Below, piece after piece: positions 19,101 to 29,100 of a DNA stretch of 64,000 nt. This DNA is from Granulicella sp. dw_53. Its GTDB lineage: Bacteria > Acidobacteriota > Terriglobia > Terriglobales > Acidobacteriaceae. A program made the position numbers and the translations under genes. The stretch spans positions 62,001-126,000 of the forward strand of contig NZ_JAAVUR010000016.1 in assembly GCF_018449545.1 (NCBI RefSeq), written 5' to 3'. Numbering within the stretch: the first letter of the stretch is position 1; each line of letters opens with the position of its first letter. The notes beneath the pieces were generated by a model. The model saw nothing but the letters and a program-made list of their open reading frames with translations. It ran no database searches and was not told the DNA's origin.

Positions 19101-19694
19101 AATCAGGTAATTATTGTCTGTCGGACGTGCACCTCCAGCTGAGACACCTGAGCCCTGCCCTGTACCGCCCGCCGTACGATTTGCGCCGGGAGCAAGAAAG
19201 ATAAGGTTCTGAAAATCGCGCCCATTGAGAGGCAACTCCCGGATCCGCGCTCCGTCGATCAAAGTTCCTACAGTAGTTTGCTGCGAGACAACACTAGTCT
19301 GATCGGACTGCACTTCAACGACCTGACTTATTGAACCTGCCGAGAGCGTCACATTCAATTCACGAATCTCGTTCAACACGAACGTGACATTTGCGAAGCG
19401 CTGCTGCTGAAATCCAGATGCCGAAACGGTTAGTGTATAGATCCCTGGTTCGATATCGCGAAAAGAATATAGACCGTCGCTGGTTCCTTTTTGGATGCGG
19501 ACGGCGCCGGTTCCCGGCAATCTAAGAGTGAACTCCGCATTGGGAATTATCGCTCCGGAGGCGTCCGTTACTACACCACGCAAACCCCCTCCAGTTGCAG
19601 CCTGAGGCAGGGCCTGCCTAATACTCAGAATGAAAAGGATTAAACCGAAAACAAAATACTTCGCATCGGAACGAACTGACCGATAAATTAGCAT
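16158..19694 (-). CDS. Oar-like TonB-dependent receptor (1178 aa)
   Basis: Start ATG 19694 with GGGAG five bases upstream. A signal peptide (to about residue 31) precedes a carboxypeptidase-regulatory-like beta-sandwich (about 38-120: GGGLRGVVTDASGAIIPNA, SGFQQQRF), a plug domain with 'GTLIDGARIRELPLNGRDFQNL' and 'NNYLIDGGDANDPRQPSGAAGNS', and a large beta-barrel ending 'RQIQFGLKLHL'. This is the Acidobacteria-typical receptor class related to myxobacterial Oar, with no SusD partner. It is the first gene of a probable two-gene unit with the S9 peptidase. Ligand unknown. Confidence 0.93.
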   Translation of the reverse strand: MLIYRSVRSDAKYFVFGLILFILSIRQALPQAATGGGLRGVVTDASGAIIPNAEFTLRLPGTGAVRIQKGTSDGLYSFRDIEPGIYTLTVSASGFQQQRFANVTFVLNEIRELNVTLSAGSISQVVEVQSDQTSVVSQQTTVGTLIDGARIRELPLNGRDFQNLIFLAPGANRTAGGTGQGSGVSAGGARPTDNNYLIDGGDANDPRQPSGAAGNSGNATSSVPLDAIAEFSVITSNASAEFGRSSGSVINVVTKSGDNNFHASGWEYVRNSVLNTRNFFNPVGFKSPFKQNQFGFWAGGHIFRDRTFYSISYEGFRQRSTNATQVPIPTAQFISALTNPLSKALFSAAYPSVAGPVGFVTTDTSTWSTTINRNIANNLDSDTGFVRIDQKISNKNNIFATYSLVDAVPTAITNSGNLPNFGVGNTVRPSHIVVQDNHIFTSNLLNTARFSFQRTPNASPTEALTSADLAAGANRTQGPNAGGGFSAGVGDPNGFPTLQLASARFNTIGIPSNQPQSKIPVVWTYQDAVSWQRGKHEIKFGAQITRIWDNTTFSSTIRPSITVLDTTSATATGSMTAAQASAAQNFANINNLALSSQSQSFYIQPSFRQYRLWEQGYFVQDSYRATKKLTVDIGLRYEIFNPFTEKNNLLSNAYIVDANGNPQACKSLPFDSGLSQVAAINPATHGIGNYCSQFGNFSPRVGFALDVFGTGRTVVRGGYGYFYDRVFGNVYGNARFNPPQTLSTTISTGNYTGAVASSAVNSTQSYTLTTIDPNLKNPVTQHYNLAISQQLDSSTALTISYVGAVAQHLITTTRPNFGTSFADAFRPSNQGAVVRTAADINSDIIRPMFSSFSHHQSNGTSNYNALLLNVRRQMHGGIGLEASYGWSHSHDVLSDDVSSSTDSATPAATLENLIAPYMATGSGCPAAQAANASSAAKLTAAVQCAEGNFSLSQAQAQTIFQTKYVKYANIKTNYGDSSFDVRQRFASSVTYRLPFGHNSMFLSDVGPATDRAIGGWGLASIFDTQTGVPFIPTTGTDANRDGDNTDRVIVTGKVSNRKGVLTKNFSGPVPVVNYFATCATGCPFGTGDGIVDPLLRMHRGYLRNPGLFNWDLQLNKQTNLTEKVNMRFTVDFFNVLNHTNFNNLTSSIASSQFGQSLSTRALGQTQSRQIQFGLKLHL

Positions 19695-20806
19695 ACTGGC
19701 TCCCTAAAGGTTGGAACTAAACGAGCGATTCCGGGTTCTTGGAACGTTTGAGACTGTATTTAAGAAGGTCGAAAAGCAACGGGTGCTGCTCACAGGAGAA
19801 ATACGAGGCTTTGCATCAAGGATCGATCCCGGGTAGAACAGTTCATCTTCGTAATGCCTTCGAGAAGACGTTGGCAATAAGCCGCTTCTTTGTTCCACAC
19901 ATAGTGCATACCCCGACCGAACAAGATCTATCCTCCCGAGTAGCGGCAATACCCTGCGACGCACGCTCGCGCGAGAACTTCAGGCTTCCCTCAATGTGTG
20001 GTTTTATCTATCCCTGGATAGCGAAGGCGATCCGATCCAAGGGAGAACCTTTCGAAGTAAGTAGTATGCCGCGTCCAACGAGTGAGCTTTTGATCCGTGC
20101 CAGGCTTGAAATCAGAGGTTCCCTCTGGCTAAGTGATGTACTGGGCCGAGGCGAAGTTAAGCGTAGCCAGGAAAAATGAGCGATAGAGATGCTCGAATGC
20201 ATATAGAAAAACTCCGTACGAAATCGGGTGGCGAGCATGTCAGCCACGCGTAGAACGATAGGTGTCTCCTCAAAAAGAAGGCTACACATCGAACTACACG
20301 CCAACAACAAGCAGATTGGTCTAAGGATTTTGAGGGGTCGAGAGGATTACGCGAGACATCGACAAGCAAAGATAGGTGCGCTTGGAGCGACAAGGGGATT
20401 GCCGAAATGTGACCACCAAAAACGCATGAATTAGATATATCAGATATCAGAGCATTGTCAAACAGCTCTTCGTAAATTAGTGGACTCTTCGCGACTCGAT
20501 TTGTAGACCAAGTTGGCGTTCACTCCAGTCTGACTAAGCGACTACTAAGAGCTTCAGTTTTTTATTGTTGTTTCAGTCCCGATTTAAAAACGCCTGCCGG
20601 CAGTCAGAAAATAGTAAAGACCATTCTCGAAGCTGACCTTCGGTTCCCTCAAGGAGCTTCTGCAAAAATGACACGCAAGGATCTGTGTCCAATGCGATAG
20701 GGTCGAATCGCCGACTTAGCGCCATGGAGTCAACTCTTCTTTGCTTGCTACCGTAACGAACCGACAATGTAATGCTTGCCCATCAAAAACTCAGCCTATA
20801 CTGTCG
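19695..20806. other. 1.1-kb non-coding stretch between receptor and GntR regulator genes
   Basis: The region separates two divergent genes and must contain their promoters. Open frames of up to about 146 codons exist, but their translations are low-complexity mixtures without recognisable motifs, and none has a convincing ribosome site. I see no RNA gene or clear repeat. Confidence 0.5.
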
Positions 20807-21514
20807 ATGACGATGACGAATGTCGCGAAGGTGTCTCTGGTGGAAAAAGTAGCTATTGAAGAATTGCAGAAGTTATCGGCGCCGAAGAATTTAACCGCTC
20901 TCGCATATGAGAGCATTAAGAGGCATATTCTCGAAGGCAAGCTGGAACACGATGTCCGACTAACGGAAGAATTCCTATCTCAACAGCTTGGGATCAGTAA
21001 ATCTCCTGTCCGGGAGGCACTCAATGGGCTCCAAAACGAAGGGCTCATCCGCATTGAACCACGGCGTGGTGCTTATCTCCGGAAATTTTCCATCAAGGAA
21101 ATCGAGGATCTCTATAACCTGCGTGAGGCCCTTGAGTCCTATGCGGTCTCTATCGTTAAAATCAGCCCGCAGCTGATCGAAGACCTGCGATCAAGCATTA
21201 AGCGCACCTCCAAATTCTTGAAAGCTGACGATAAGATCCGCCACATCGAAGAAGATATGGAGTTTCATGGCACGATTGCCAGGGCTACCGAAAATATGGA
21301 GCTCTCGCGCATTCTCGCGAATATTCAGAATCAGATCTGGCTTTTTCGGTGCCAGACCTATGATCTCTCGTCCAGTTCCGCTCCCCTAGCACATATGGCA
21401 ATTCTTACGGCATTTGAAGAAAGAAACAAAGAACAAGCCGTCGTTGCTATGCAAGCACATATAGGCCATGTGCGCGGACAGTTGATCAGTTTCCTTAGGC
21501 AATCGGCAAAGTAA
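20807..21514 (+). CDS. GntR family (FadR subfamily, FCD domain) transcriptional regulator
   Basis: A 235-residue DNA-binding regulator from ATG 20807 (a frame from 20741 adds 22 residues that do not look conserved; an ATG at 20813 is also possible). The winged helix is typical: 'LAYESIKRHILEGKLEHD', 'LTEEFLSQQLGISKSPVREAL', 'LQNEGLIRIEPRRGAYLRKFS'. The FCD all-helical effector domain follows ('EIEDLYNLREALESYAV', 'DMEFHGTIARATENMEL', 'HMAILTAFEERNKEQAVVAM'). Such regulators bind small carboxylates or sugar acids. It is divergent from the receptor gene at 16158-19694 across 1.1 kb; control of that gene is possible but not shown. Confidence 0.93.
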   Translation: MTMTNVAKVSLVEKVAIEELQKLSAPKNLTALAYESIKRHILEGKLEHDVRLTEEFLSQQLGISKSPVREALNGLQNEGLIRIEPRRGAYLRKFSIKEIEDLYNLREALESYAVSIVKISPQLIEDLRSSIKRTSKFLKADDKIRHIEEDMEFHGTIARATENMELSRILANIQNQIWLFRCQTYDLSSSSAPLAHMAILTAFEERNKEQAVVAMQAHIGHVRGQLISFLRQSAK

Positions 21515-21961
21515 GGATCAGCTACAAGTGCAGCACATAGATTAATCCGCAAGCAATTCACCCTGATGAGTTTTGGCCACCCGCGCACTACTTTACGAGA
21601 GTCGCCTTCCTAAGAGATTGCTGCCCGGCGAGTTTTGACCGAGACTGCCACTCTACGAATATGGCATTTTTACTAAATCGACTCGCGGATTAAATGTTCG
21701 TCTCCACGAGTTGCTGTGAGGTATACGGCTGACAAGTCGTTCTCGGTGTCGATACAGAATATTCTTCCGTGTACTCGAGCCTTTTTGTCTTCCGAATGCC
21801 GGTATGGATGTCCAACCAACGAGCAAGCAGCTCCAGCGCCATCAATCCGCATGGAGTGAGCGAGTTGTCCGATCTCTTTCGATCAGATATACGGCACAAC
21901 CACTTCGCGGCTGGGCACATCACATCTTTGATGTGGGCCAATTCCGTTTCACTAGCACGTT
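21515..21961. other. Intergenic region with an imperfect direct repeat
   Basis: GAGTTTTGGCC at 21568 and GAGTTTTGACC at 21630 begin two similar segments spaced 62 bases apart; similarity continues patchily (CACTACTTTACGA versus CACTCTACGA). It could be the debris of a duplicated or insertion-element end. No gene is supported. Confidence 0.35.
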
Positions 21962-23503
21962 GTGAGATCCGTGAGACTTAGGGCAGGACGCGTCTGGGGT
22001 CTAGTCGCAATCGTTGGTTTCGTCGTGCTGACTAGCGTATTCGGTGTCTACTTGTGGAGACGTTGGCCGTATCGAGGCCGTGAGGTGCTGCCAGCACTGG
22101 GGCAGACCTTCTCGAGTACATTGCAGGTTGGCAGTTACAAGAGATTTTATTTTCCGCACCCAGGGTTTGTCGCTCATAAGCTAGTCCTGCGTCTGCATGG
22201 CTCTACCGATATCCCGCCACTGGCCACCGTGGACACGTTGACTGCTACTGGCTCTTATCTTGATTTCATCTTCGCGCCACGGCATCTTCACGCCCTGAGT
22301 CTTGTAGGACTGCACGTACAGATTCCTCCTTCTGGAGCGGAGGGAAATGGTACGAAATATCTGTCTGGTTCTTCCGGTCCCAATACCACTGTTGTTGATC
22401 AGATTACTGCCGACCAGTCTGAGCTTGAGGTGACGGCTGAACGGGGTAAGCCGCCCGTGCGCTTCTTCATCCATACTCTTACTCTGAGGGACGTATCGGG
22501 ATCAAAGCCCATGTCTTATGAGGTCGCCTTCCGAAATCCTATCCCGGTTGGTGAGCTGAGAGCACAAGGTCGTCTTGGGCCATTGAAGCGTAGCGATCTG
22601 GGGAGTACTCCTTTGTCAGGAAGATCCACGCTTACGGACCTTGATCTCGGAGTCTTCCATGGCATCTCAGGCAAACTGCAAGGCGAGAATTCATTTCATG
22701 GGTTGCTCTCCCGCGTGGAGATCACCGGAAGTACAGATATCCCTGATTTTCGTGTGGGCGAGGGTCAGCCTGAACATCTCGCGACCAGGTTTCATGCCTA
22801 TGTGAATGGCATGGAAGGAAGCGTCGCTTTAGATAGGGTTCAAGCAGTTGCCGATCGCACAAGGATCGATGTTAGTGGAGATATCGATCGGAAGCGGGGC
22901 TCGCGGTTTGCGTTTCAAGTGAAGAGCGGCCGAATCCAGGACCTTATGCGTATGTTCGCGCGTGATGGGGCGCCTCTTACGGGTGCGGCTGTGCTGCATG
23001 GCGACGCGTTCGTTCCTCCGGAACATGAACACTTTTTGAAGGCTCTGCAGATGAGCGGTACATTTGTCCTTAGCGACCTTCACTTTACTCACTCTCAAAC
23101 ACAACAGACCATAGACGGATTCAGCCAACGGGCTAGTGGGACTGCTCCGAAGAAAAAGAATGCAGATATGGTTGCTCCTACTGTTCTCTCTGAATTGAAG
23201 GTTCAACGTGTGGTTTTACGGGATGGCGTGGCGAAGTTCACGGATTTGCTCTTTGCAGTCCCCGGCGCAAATGCCGATGGCTCGGGCACTTTCAATCTGC
23301 TGAATAAACAGGTAGACGTGATGGGGACTCTACGCATGGATACGAATCTTTCGAATGCAACCACCGGCATCAAATCCTTTCTTCTTAAGCCCGTCGATCC
23401 GCTTTTCAAGAAGAAACAAAATGGAACCGTGGCACCGGTCCACCTGAGCGGCACTTACTCTCATCCCATGGTTGGTCTGCGGCTTCCAGGCGACAAGAAA
23501 TAA
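21962..23503 (+). CDS. Membrane-anchored AsmA-like protein
   Basis: A 513-residue protein beginning with GTG 21962 (a second GTG three codons later is also possible). One N-terminal transmembrane helix (about residues 12-31, WGLVAIVGFVVLTSVFGVYL) anchors a long periplasmic beta-rich domain. The tail resembles an AsmA-like C-terminal region: 'LKVQRVVLRDGVAKFTDLLFAVPGANADGSGTFNLLNKQVDVMGTL' covers the repeated beta signature, followed by 'KPVDPLFKKKQNGTVAPVHLSGTYSHP'. AsmA-family proteins form long grooves implicated in lipid transfer between membranes; the role here is inferred. The next gene starts 122 bases downstream. Confidence 0.72.
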   Translation: MRSVRLRAGRVWGLVAIVGFVVLTSVFGVYLWRRWPYRGREVLPALGQTFSSTLQVGSYKRFYFPHPGFVAHKLVLRLHGSTDIPPLATVDTLTATGSYLDFIFAPRHLHALSLVGLHVQIPPSGAEGNGTKYLSGSSGPNTTVVDQITADQSELEVTAERGKPPVRFFIHTLTLRDVSGSKPMSYEVAFRNPIPVGELRAQGRLGPLKRSDLGSTPLSGRSTLTDLDLGVFHGISGKLQGENSFHGLLSRVEITGSTDIPDFRVGEGQPEHLATRFHAYVNGMEGSVALDRVQAVADRTRIDVSGDIDRKRGSRFAFQVKSGRIQDLMRMFARDGAPLTGAAVLHGDAFVPPEHEHFLKALQMSGTFVLSDLHFTHSQTQQTIDGFSQRASGTAPKKKNADMVAPTVLSELKVQRVVLRDGVAKFTDLLFAVPGANADGSGTFNLLNKQVDVMGTLRMDTNLSNATTGIKSFLLKPVDPLFKKKQNGTVAPVHLSGTYSHPMVGLRLPGDKK

Positions 23504-23625
23504 TGTTAGGTATCCTCGTTGTTTACGAAGTGTTGATCAAGTCAAATTAGGTCTAGCGGCATGGGACAGCTGGAACCGTTTATTCCCAACGCTCCTTCGT
23601 CATTCAGATCTGATATACAGGATCA

Positions 23626-24762
23626 ATGGGTCGGTCGGAAAAAGCGCGTTGGGCAGCTGCACTCTTCTTCACTCTTGATGGCGTCGGCTTCGGTGTCTGG
23701 GCTGCTCACATCCCAGTTTTCAAGGAGAGTCTTCACCTATCCTCTCTGTCGCTAAGCGAGGTCTTGCTGTCCCTTGTATTGGGTTCGATCCTGACAATGC
23801 CGCTTGCAGGCCGTGCCATTGCACGTTTCGGAAGCCGGCTGATTGTCTGGATTGCAAGTGCTGCCTATGCTCTCGCGATAGCATGGCTTGGCTCAGTACA
23901 TAGTTTGTGGCCGCTTGTGATAAATGCAGCTGTCTTCGGAGCGGCAAAAGGTGCTTTTGATGTCTCTGTCAATGCTCAGGGAGTTTGGGTCGAAGAACAG
24001 ATCGGTAAACCGATCGTGAGTTCCTTTCAAGGGTTCTGGAGCGTAGGTGGACTGCTCGGAGCCGTCGTCTCTAGTTATGCTCTTCGTCACGGCAGCGGCA
24101 CACACGAAGACTTCTCCTGGACAGCTCTGATTCTCGCGGTGTTCCTGCTGATGGGAGGCGCTTTTCTTCTAAAGGAAGAAAGGCATACAAGCTCGAAAGG
24201 ACGATGGCAGTTGCCGGATCCGCACCTCCTTCGCTTAGCTGGAATAGCTTTTCTGGGACTCTTCGCAGAAGGCGCAATGGCGGATTGGGGTGGAGTCTAT
24301 CTCAAAAGCAGCGTTGGGGTCAGCCTGGCACAAGCCGCCATCGGCTATGCCGTATTCTCGATCTCCATGGCTGGCGGACGCTTTGCAGGAGATTGGCTGA
24401 TCGCGCGATTTAACCCCGTCATGATCTTGCGGGCCTCTGGGCTATTGCTATTTGGAGGGCTCTCATTCGCTCTGGCGTTGAATGTTTGGTGGGCTGCCAT
24501 CCTTGGTTTCATCTGTGCAGGATTTGGGGTTGCCAATATAGTTCCGGTAATATGGGGTGCGGCAGGACGGAATAGTGTGCTGGGAACTGGGCCCGCGATA
24601 GCAACAGTAGCGACGGTTGGGTACTTCGGATTTCTTGCCGGGCCTCCCCTGATCGGTGCTGTGGCTACAGTTCTCAATATACGTTTGGCACTCGGGATTG
24701 TAGGACTATTTGGTCTGGCCATAGCAGGTTCATCTCCCGTTGCCACTCCTGTGGTCGAATGA
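23626..24762 (+). CDS. MFS transporter (YbjJ-like)
   Basis: A 378-residue inner-membrane protein with about 11-12 hydrophobic helices. The first repeat has 'AALFFTLDGVGFGVWAAHIPVFKESL' and an MFS A-like loop 'PLAGRAIARFGSR'; 'FDVSVNAQGVWVE' and 'SFQGFWSVGGLLGA' resemble the YbjJ-like branch of unknown substrate. The second half contains 'AEGAMADWGGVYLKSSVG' and 'MAGGRFAGDWLIARF'. The ribosome site is weak (AGG four bases upstream of the ATG). No adjacent pathway gene suggests a substrate. Confidence 0.88.
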   Translation: MGRSEKARWAAALFFTLDGVGFGVWAAHIPVFKESLHLSSLSLSEVLLSLVLGSILTMPLAGRAIARFGSRLIVWIASAAYALAIAWLGSVHSLWPLVINAAVFGAAKGAFDVSVNAQGVWVEEQIGKPIVSSFQGFWSVGGLLGAVVSSYALRHGSGTHEDFSWTALILAVFLLMGGAFLLKEERHTSSKGRWQLPDPHLLRLAGIAFLGLFAEGAMADWGGVYLKSSVGVSLAQAAIGYAVFSISMAGGRFAGDWLIARFNPVMILRASGLLLFGGLSFALALNVWWAAILGFICAGFGVANIVPVIWGAAGRNSVLGTGPAIATVATVGYFGFLAGPPLIGAVATVLNIRLALGIVGLFGLAIAGSSPVATPVVE

Positions 24763-24943
24763 GGCTCCAGTGTGACGTTCAACACTTCCCACCATGCCAT
24801 CCAAAGGATCAAGCCGCTTATGCAGCCGTTTTACGGTCGCGATTGACCTCTGTGAAGCGTAGCTTCGACGGGGCAACCCAGCGCACAGGAATAGCTCTTT
24901 TCCTTTTCATCCATCGGTCTCCACGGTTCACTTTTGAACACTA

Positions 24944-24968
24944 CATACACTTTGTATGCGTACTTACG
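24944..24968. promoter_or_regulatory. Two adjacent palindromes upstream of the ZADH gene
   Basis: CATACA-ctt-TGTATG (24944-24958) and CGTA-ct-TACG (24959-24968) are exact inverted repeats lying back to back, 44 bases before ATG 25012. Their position is right for an operator or overlapping promoter/operator. The regulator is not identified. Confidence 0.45.
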
Positions 24969-25011
24969 TTGATGCCTTTATTCTGGCATGCTTTTGTGTA
25001 GGAGAAAAAAC

Positions 25012-26025
25012 ATGAAAGCCGTCGGATATAAAACGCCGTCAACGATCGACAGCCCAGAGTCTTTGCTGGACATTGTCATCCCAGAACCCGTCGCCAGCGG
25101 ACGCGATCTGTTGGTCGAGGTAAAGGCCATTTCCGTCAATCCCGTGGATACGAAAGAGCGCGCCAACTCGGCTCCGAAAGGAACCGAGTACAAGGTGCTT
25201 GGATGGGATGCTGCAGGGATTGTCAAGCAGGTTGGATCGGAGTGTTCCATCTTCAAGCCGGGAGACGAGGTATTTTATGCCGGATCGATCGTTCGCCCAG
25301 GAACCAATGCGGAATTGCATCTTGTCGATGAGCGCATCGTTGGCAGAAAGCCTAAGAGCTTAAGCTTCGCTGAGGCGGCTGCTCTTCCGTTGACGGGCCT
25401 TACTGCGTGGGAGCTCCTGTTTGATCGTCTGGAGGCAAAGCGTGGTGCAGCAGAGACCCCGAAGAATCTGCTCGTCATCGGAGGAGCCGGCGGGGTCGGT
25501 TCCATTTTGCTTCAGTTAGCACGCCAGCTGACGAACCTTACAATTATCGCCACTGCATCACGGCCTGAGACGCGGCAGTGGTGTCTCGATTTAGGCGCGC
25601 ACCATGTCATCGATCACTCCAAGTCGATCGTGGACCAACTTGAATCTGCTGGGATTCCGCGGGTCGAATTCATTGCCAGCCTCACCGGAACAGAGACTCA
25701 CTATCCCGCGCTCGTGGAGGCCATCGCTCCGCAAGGGCGGCTCGGTGTGATCGACGATCCCAAGGTATTAGACGCCGTGCCTCTCAAGCGCAAGGCAGCG
25801 TCACTACGGTGGGAATCCATGTTTACCCGCTCTACCTTCACCACGCCTGATATCGCCGAACAACATCGGATCCTCGATGAGATTTCAACGATGGTGGATG
25901 CCAAGTCCATTCGCACGACCCTCGCCCATAGTTTCGGCCCGATCAACGCGGAGAATCTCAAGAAAGCCCACGCGCTGATAGAGAGCGGCCGGTCCCACGG
26001 TAAGGTCATTCTCGAAGGCTTTTGA
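25012..26025 (+). CDS. Zinc-type alcohol dehydrogenase family / quinone reductase-like enzyme
   Basis: Start moved to ATG 25012, which has AGGAG seven bases upstream; the longer frame from 24988 has no site. The 337-residue protein is a medium-chain dehydrogenase/reductase of the ZADH/quinone oxidoreductase branch: GroES-like N-terminus with 'VKAISVNPVDTKERA' and 'LGWDAAGIVKQVG', 'AALPLTGLTAWELLFDRL', and a Rossmann NAD(P)H motif 'VIGGAGGVGSILLQLARQL'. No zinc-binding Cys cluster is seen, so despite the family name it probably acts without catalytic zinc on quinones or enones. Two exact palindromes lie in its promoter, suggesting inducible control. Confidence 0.9.
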   Translation: MKAVGYKTPSTIDSPESLLDIVIPEPVASGRDLLVEVKAISVNPVDTKERANSAPKGTEYKVLGWDAAGIVKQVGSECSIFKPGDEVFYAGSIVRPGTNAELHLVDERIVGRKPKSLSFAEAAALPLTGLTAWELLFDRLEAKRGAAETPKNLLVIGGAGGVGSILLQLARQLTNLTIIATASRPETRQWCLDLGAHHVIDHSKSIVDQLESAGIPRVEFIASLTGTETHYPALVEAIAPQGRLGVIDDPKVLDAVPLKRKAASLRWESMFTRSTFTTPDIAEQHRILDEISTMVDAKSIRTTLAHSFGPINAENLKKAHALIESGRSHGKVILEGF

Positions 26026-26088
26026 GAGGAATGAGAGGAAGATGTCATCCTATTCTGTCTCACCATCTCCGTCCATTTGGTTGAGGAA

Positions 26089-26117
26089 GCAGGATGGCTC
26101 GCGGAGAGCCATCCTGC
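26089..26117. terminator. Bidirectional terminator-like hairpin between convergent genes
   Basis: GCAGGATGGCTC at 26089-26100 and its exact complement at 26106-26117 enclose a 5-nt loop. It lies between the ends of the ZADH gene (+) and the receptor gene (-). T-tracts are poor on both sides. Confidence 0.65.
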
Positions 26118-26123
26118 CGCTGT

Positions 26124-29100
26124 TTACAGATCGTGGCCGAAGATGTACTTCACTGCGAACTGAAGCTGGCGTGAATCGTTCGGCGTGTTTCTCGTGTTAG
26201 TAATGGAGGCGAAATTACTCGCTGTGGGTGTAAGGGAGCCAGGCTGCCCGAAGTTCGGCGTGTTCGTAATGTTGAATGCTTCGGCGCGAAATTCTAGGAT
26301 GCCACTCCAGGGAATGTGCCACTGCTTCTGAAGCCCTATGTCTCCGCGATGGAAGTTCGGGCCGTTTGCCTGTGCCGCTTGACCACCGAAGGCGAAGAGG
26401 TCGTTCGGTCCAGTGGCGACAGGTGCGTTGGTGAAAGCCGCCGCGTTCACCCAATGGTTAACCGTATGCGCGCCGTTATAAAGCTTCGAGGTGTCAACGA
26501 GAGCGTAGTTGCCTGCACCGTTGTTCGTGCTGGTTGCCCCGGATACGGTGAAGGGCTGGCCACTCTGAAGAGTAATGATTCCATTCAGTGACCAGCCGCC
26601 GAGGAAGGACTCGGCTACGCCGGGGTGGTTAAGATGTTGGCGGTTGATTCCGAAGGGAAGATCATAGGTGCCAGAAATATGCGCTACGTGGGCGACGTTG
26701 AAGGTGAGCAGGCTCTTATCGCCCTTCTCCCCCCAGCCCAGGACATAAGGAGCGCGGTAGGTGGTCGTGGTGAAGACGCTGGTATCGGAGGCGTCACCAA
26801 GAGCCTTCGACCAGGTGTAGTTCGCAAGGAACGCAGCACCGTGGGTGAATGCTTTGTGAATTGTCGTCTGGAGCGAGTTATAGCTGGTGGTTCCTTCATA
26901 GTTCGAGTAGTTGGAGTTAGACGGAAAGTCAGGGTACGGAATGAGCGAACAGGGCGTTATCTTGTCTGCTCTGCGAGAGATGGTGTCGCCTGGGACAACG
27001 GTGCAGTCCGAGGCGTACGGCTGAATGACACCAGCGATCGATTGCGTCAGCGATACGTTGGTGGGAACTACGACTGACGGACGATTGGTGTGGATGTTGT
27101 TTTCGAGATGGCGACCAAAGGTAGCGACATAGCCAACGGTGTAGGAGATACTTGGGGTCAACTGCGCCTGCATGCTGAAGTTGATGCCCTGCACATAGGG
27201 GACATGGGCGTTCCGCTGGATACCGAGGAGACTGACGGTAGAACCCTGAACGACGCTTGGATCTACCGCAATATTGGTGAAACCTTTGTCGAGCGGACCG
27301 ATGGAGCCGTCAGTACTAAGCGCCCCGTTCGTCAGACTGTTGGAAGTGACGTTGACATTGTACGCGAAGGGATAGGAGTTACCGAAGTTCGTTCCGTCAC
27401 CGCGGTTGTAGATGCCTGCATAGAAGATGCCGTAGCCGACCCGCATCACGACGGTGGGGGCGATCTGCCAGGCTACGCCGAGGCGAGGCGCTAAATTGAC
27501 GGAAGGCAAGTTGGAGAGATGATGGTCTGAGGTGTAGGCGAGTTGGATGCCATCCTTATTGAGCAGCGAGAGGAAGGTGGGCGAGAGAACGATTCCCTTG
27601 CTGCGGTCATCGATGATGAACTGCGCTGGATTGCTTCCATCGGCGGGGACAAAGTTCGACGCCTTGCCGCCGTGATCCGTGCCCATGCTGAAGTACTCGT
27701 AGCGCAGACCAGCATTAACCGTGAAGGTTGGGGTGAGACGCCAGACGTCCTCTCCGTAAACGCCAAGATAAGGCCGGCGAGTATCCTGCTGCGTAATGGG
27801 GGAGTATTGAATCTGGCTGGATCCGCCGATATATGGGTAGCCGCCGGGGACCGTGGAGGGGATGGGCTCAATCGCGAATTGCGCAATGCCGGTACTGGCC
27901 GCGTTGCCCGCGGGGTTACTGGTAAGGCCTCCGGAGAAGGTCCAGTTGCCATGGGGATACTGCGCGGAGAGGATGGAGGTCTTAAGGCGCTCGTACTCCA
28001 CGCCGAAGCGGATGATGTGACTCCCGCGATCAATTGTGACGTTGTCGTTGTACTGGGTCTCGGCGCCGATCTCATCCTGCGGGATGTTGTTGTGCGTGCC
28101 AAGTTCGGATAGACCTGCAATCTTGATCTGGGTGAGGCCGCCATATGGAGCGCTGTCGAAGGTAATGCCTGGGATGCCATACTGCGCGTTGATGCCACTC
28201 TGACCGGAGAAGAAGTTTGTGCGCGGGCTGTGGATACGGCTATAACCGATACGGAATTCGTTCACAGTATGGGCCGAGAAGACGTGGGTCTCTCCGAGCG
28301 CAATACTGATGACCCGGTCGTTCTCGAGCCCGGTCTGTGAGCTGCCGGCGCAGATAGCGATTCCTTCGCACGGCGCCGGCGTGATCTTCGGCTCATACGA
28401 ATAGCTGCCGCGCACGAACGCCTGATCGGTGGGAGAGAAGTTGTAGTCGACGCGTGCGTCGGTCGAATCGAGTGGATCGATCTTCTGAGGAGTACTGATG
28501 TAGTTGTTAACGATGCCGCTCGCGTTTGCCGCTGGAAATAGATTGAGAAGCTTCGTCGCCACGGGAGAGATACGGCTTGCGGGAACGATATTCCCTGGGA
28601 AGGGGTCACGAACCGAGCCGCTCTTCTTCGCTGCTGTATGCGTAACGGGGTCGATGACTCCGGTGGTGGTAGTGCGGGTGGTAGCGGGATCGAAGAGCGT
28701 GCCGATGGGCGTGGTCCGGCCTAGATTATCAGTCTGTGTCCCGGTCTGGAAAGTGAGCAGGTCCGTATAGTTCGTGTACCCAGACGAGCGTTCGAGTGCC
28801 GTGGGAACGCTGCTGACAAATGCTTGCCCTTGGCTGACACGGGTACCCTGATAGTCGGCGAAGAAGAAGACTTTGTCGTGCCATATGGGACCGCCGATCG
28901 TGGCGCCAAACTGGTTACGCTTGAAGGACGGCTTGGCCTTGCCGGTGTTGTTCAGGAACCAGTCGTTCGCGTCGAAGATGTCGTTGCGAAGATATTCCCA
29001 GGCGCTGCCGTAGAAGCGATTTGCGCCGGACTTGAGAACAGCGTTGATGATTGCTCCGCCGGCGCGGCCAAACTGCGCGGAATAGTTGGTCGTCTGAACT

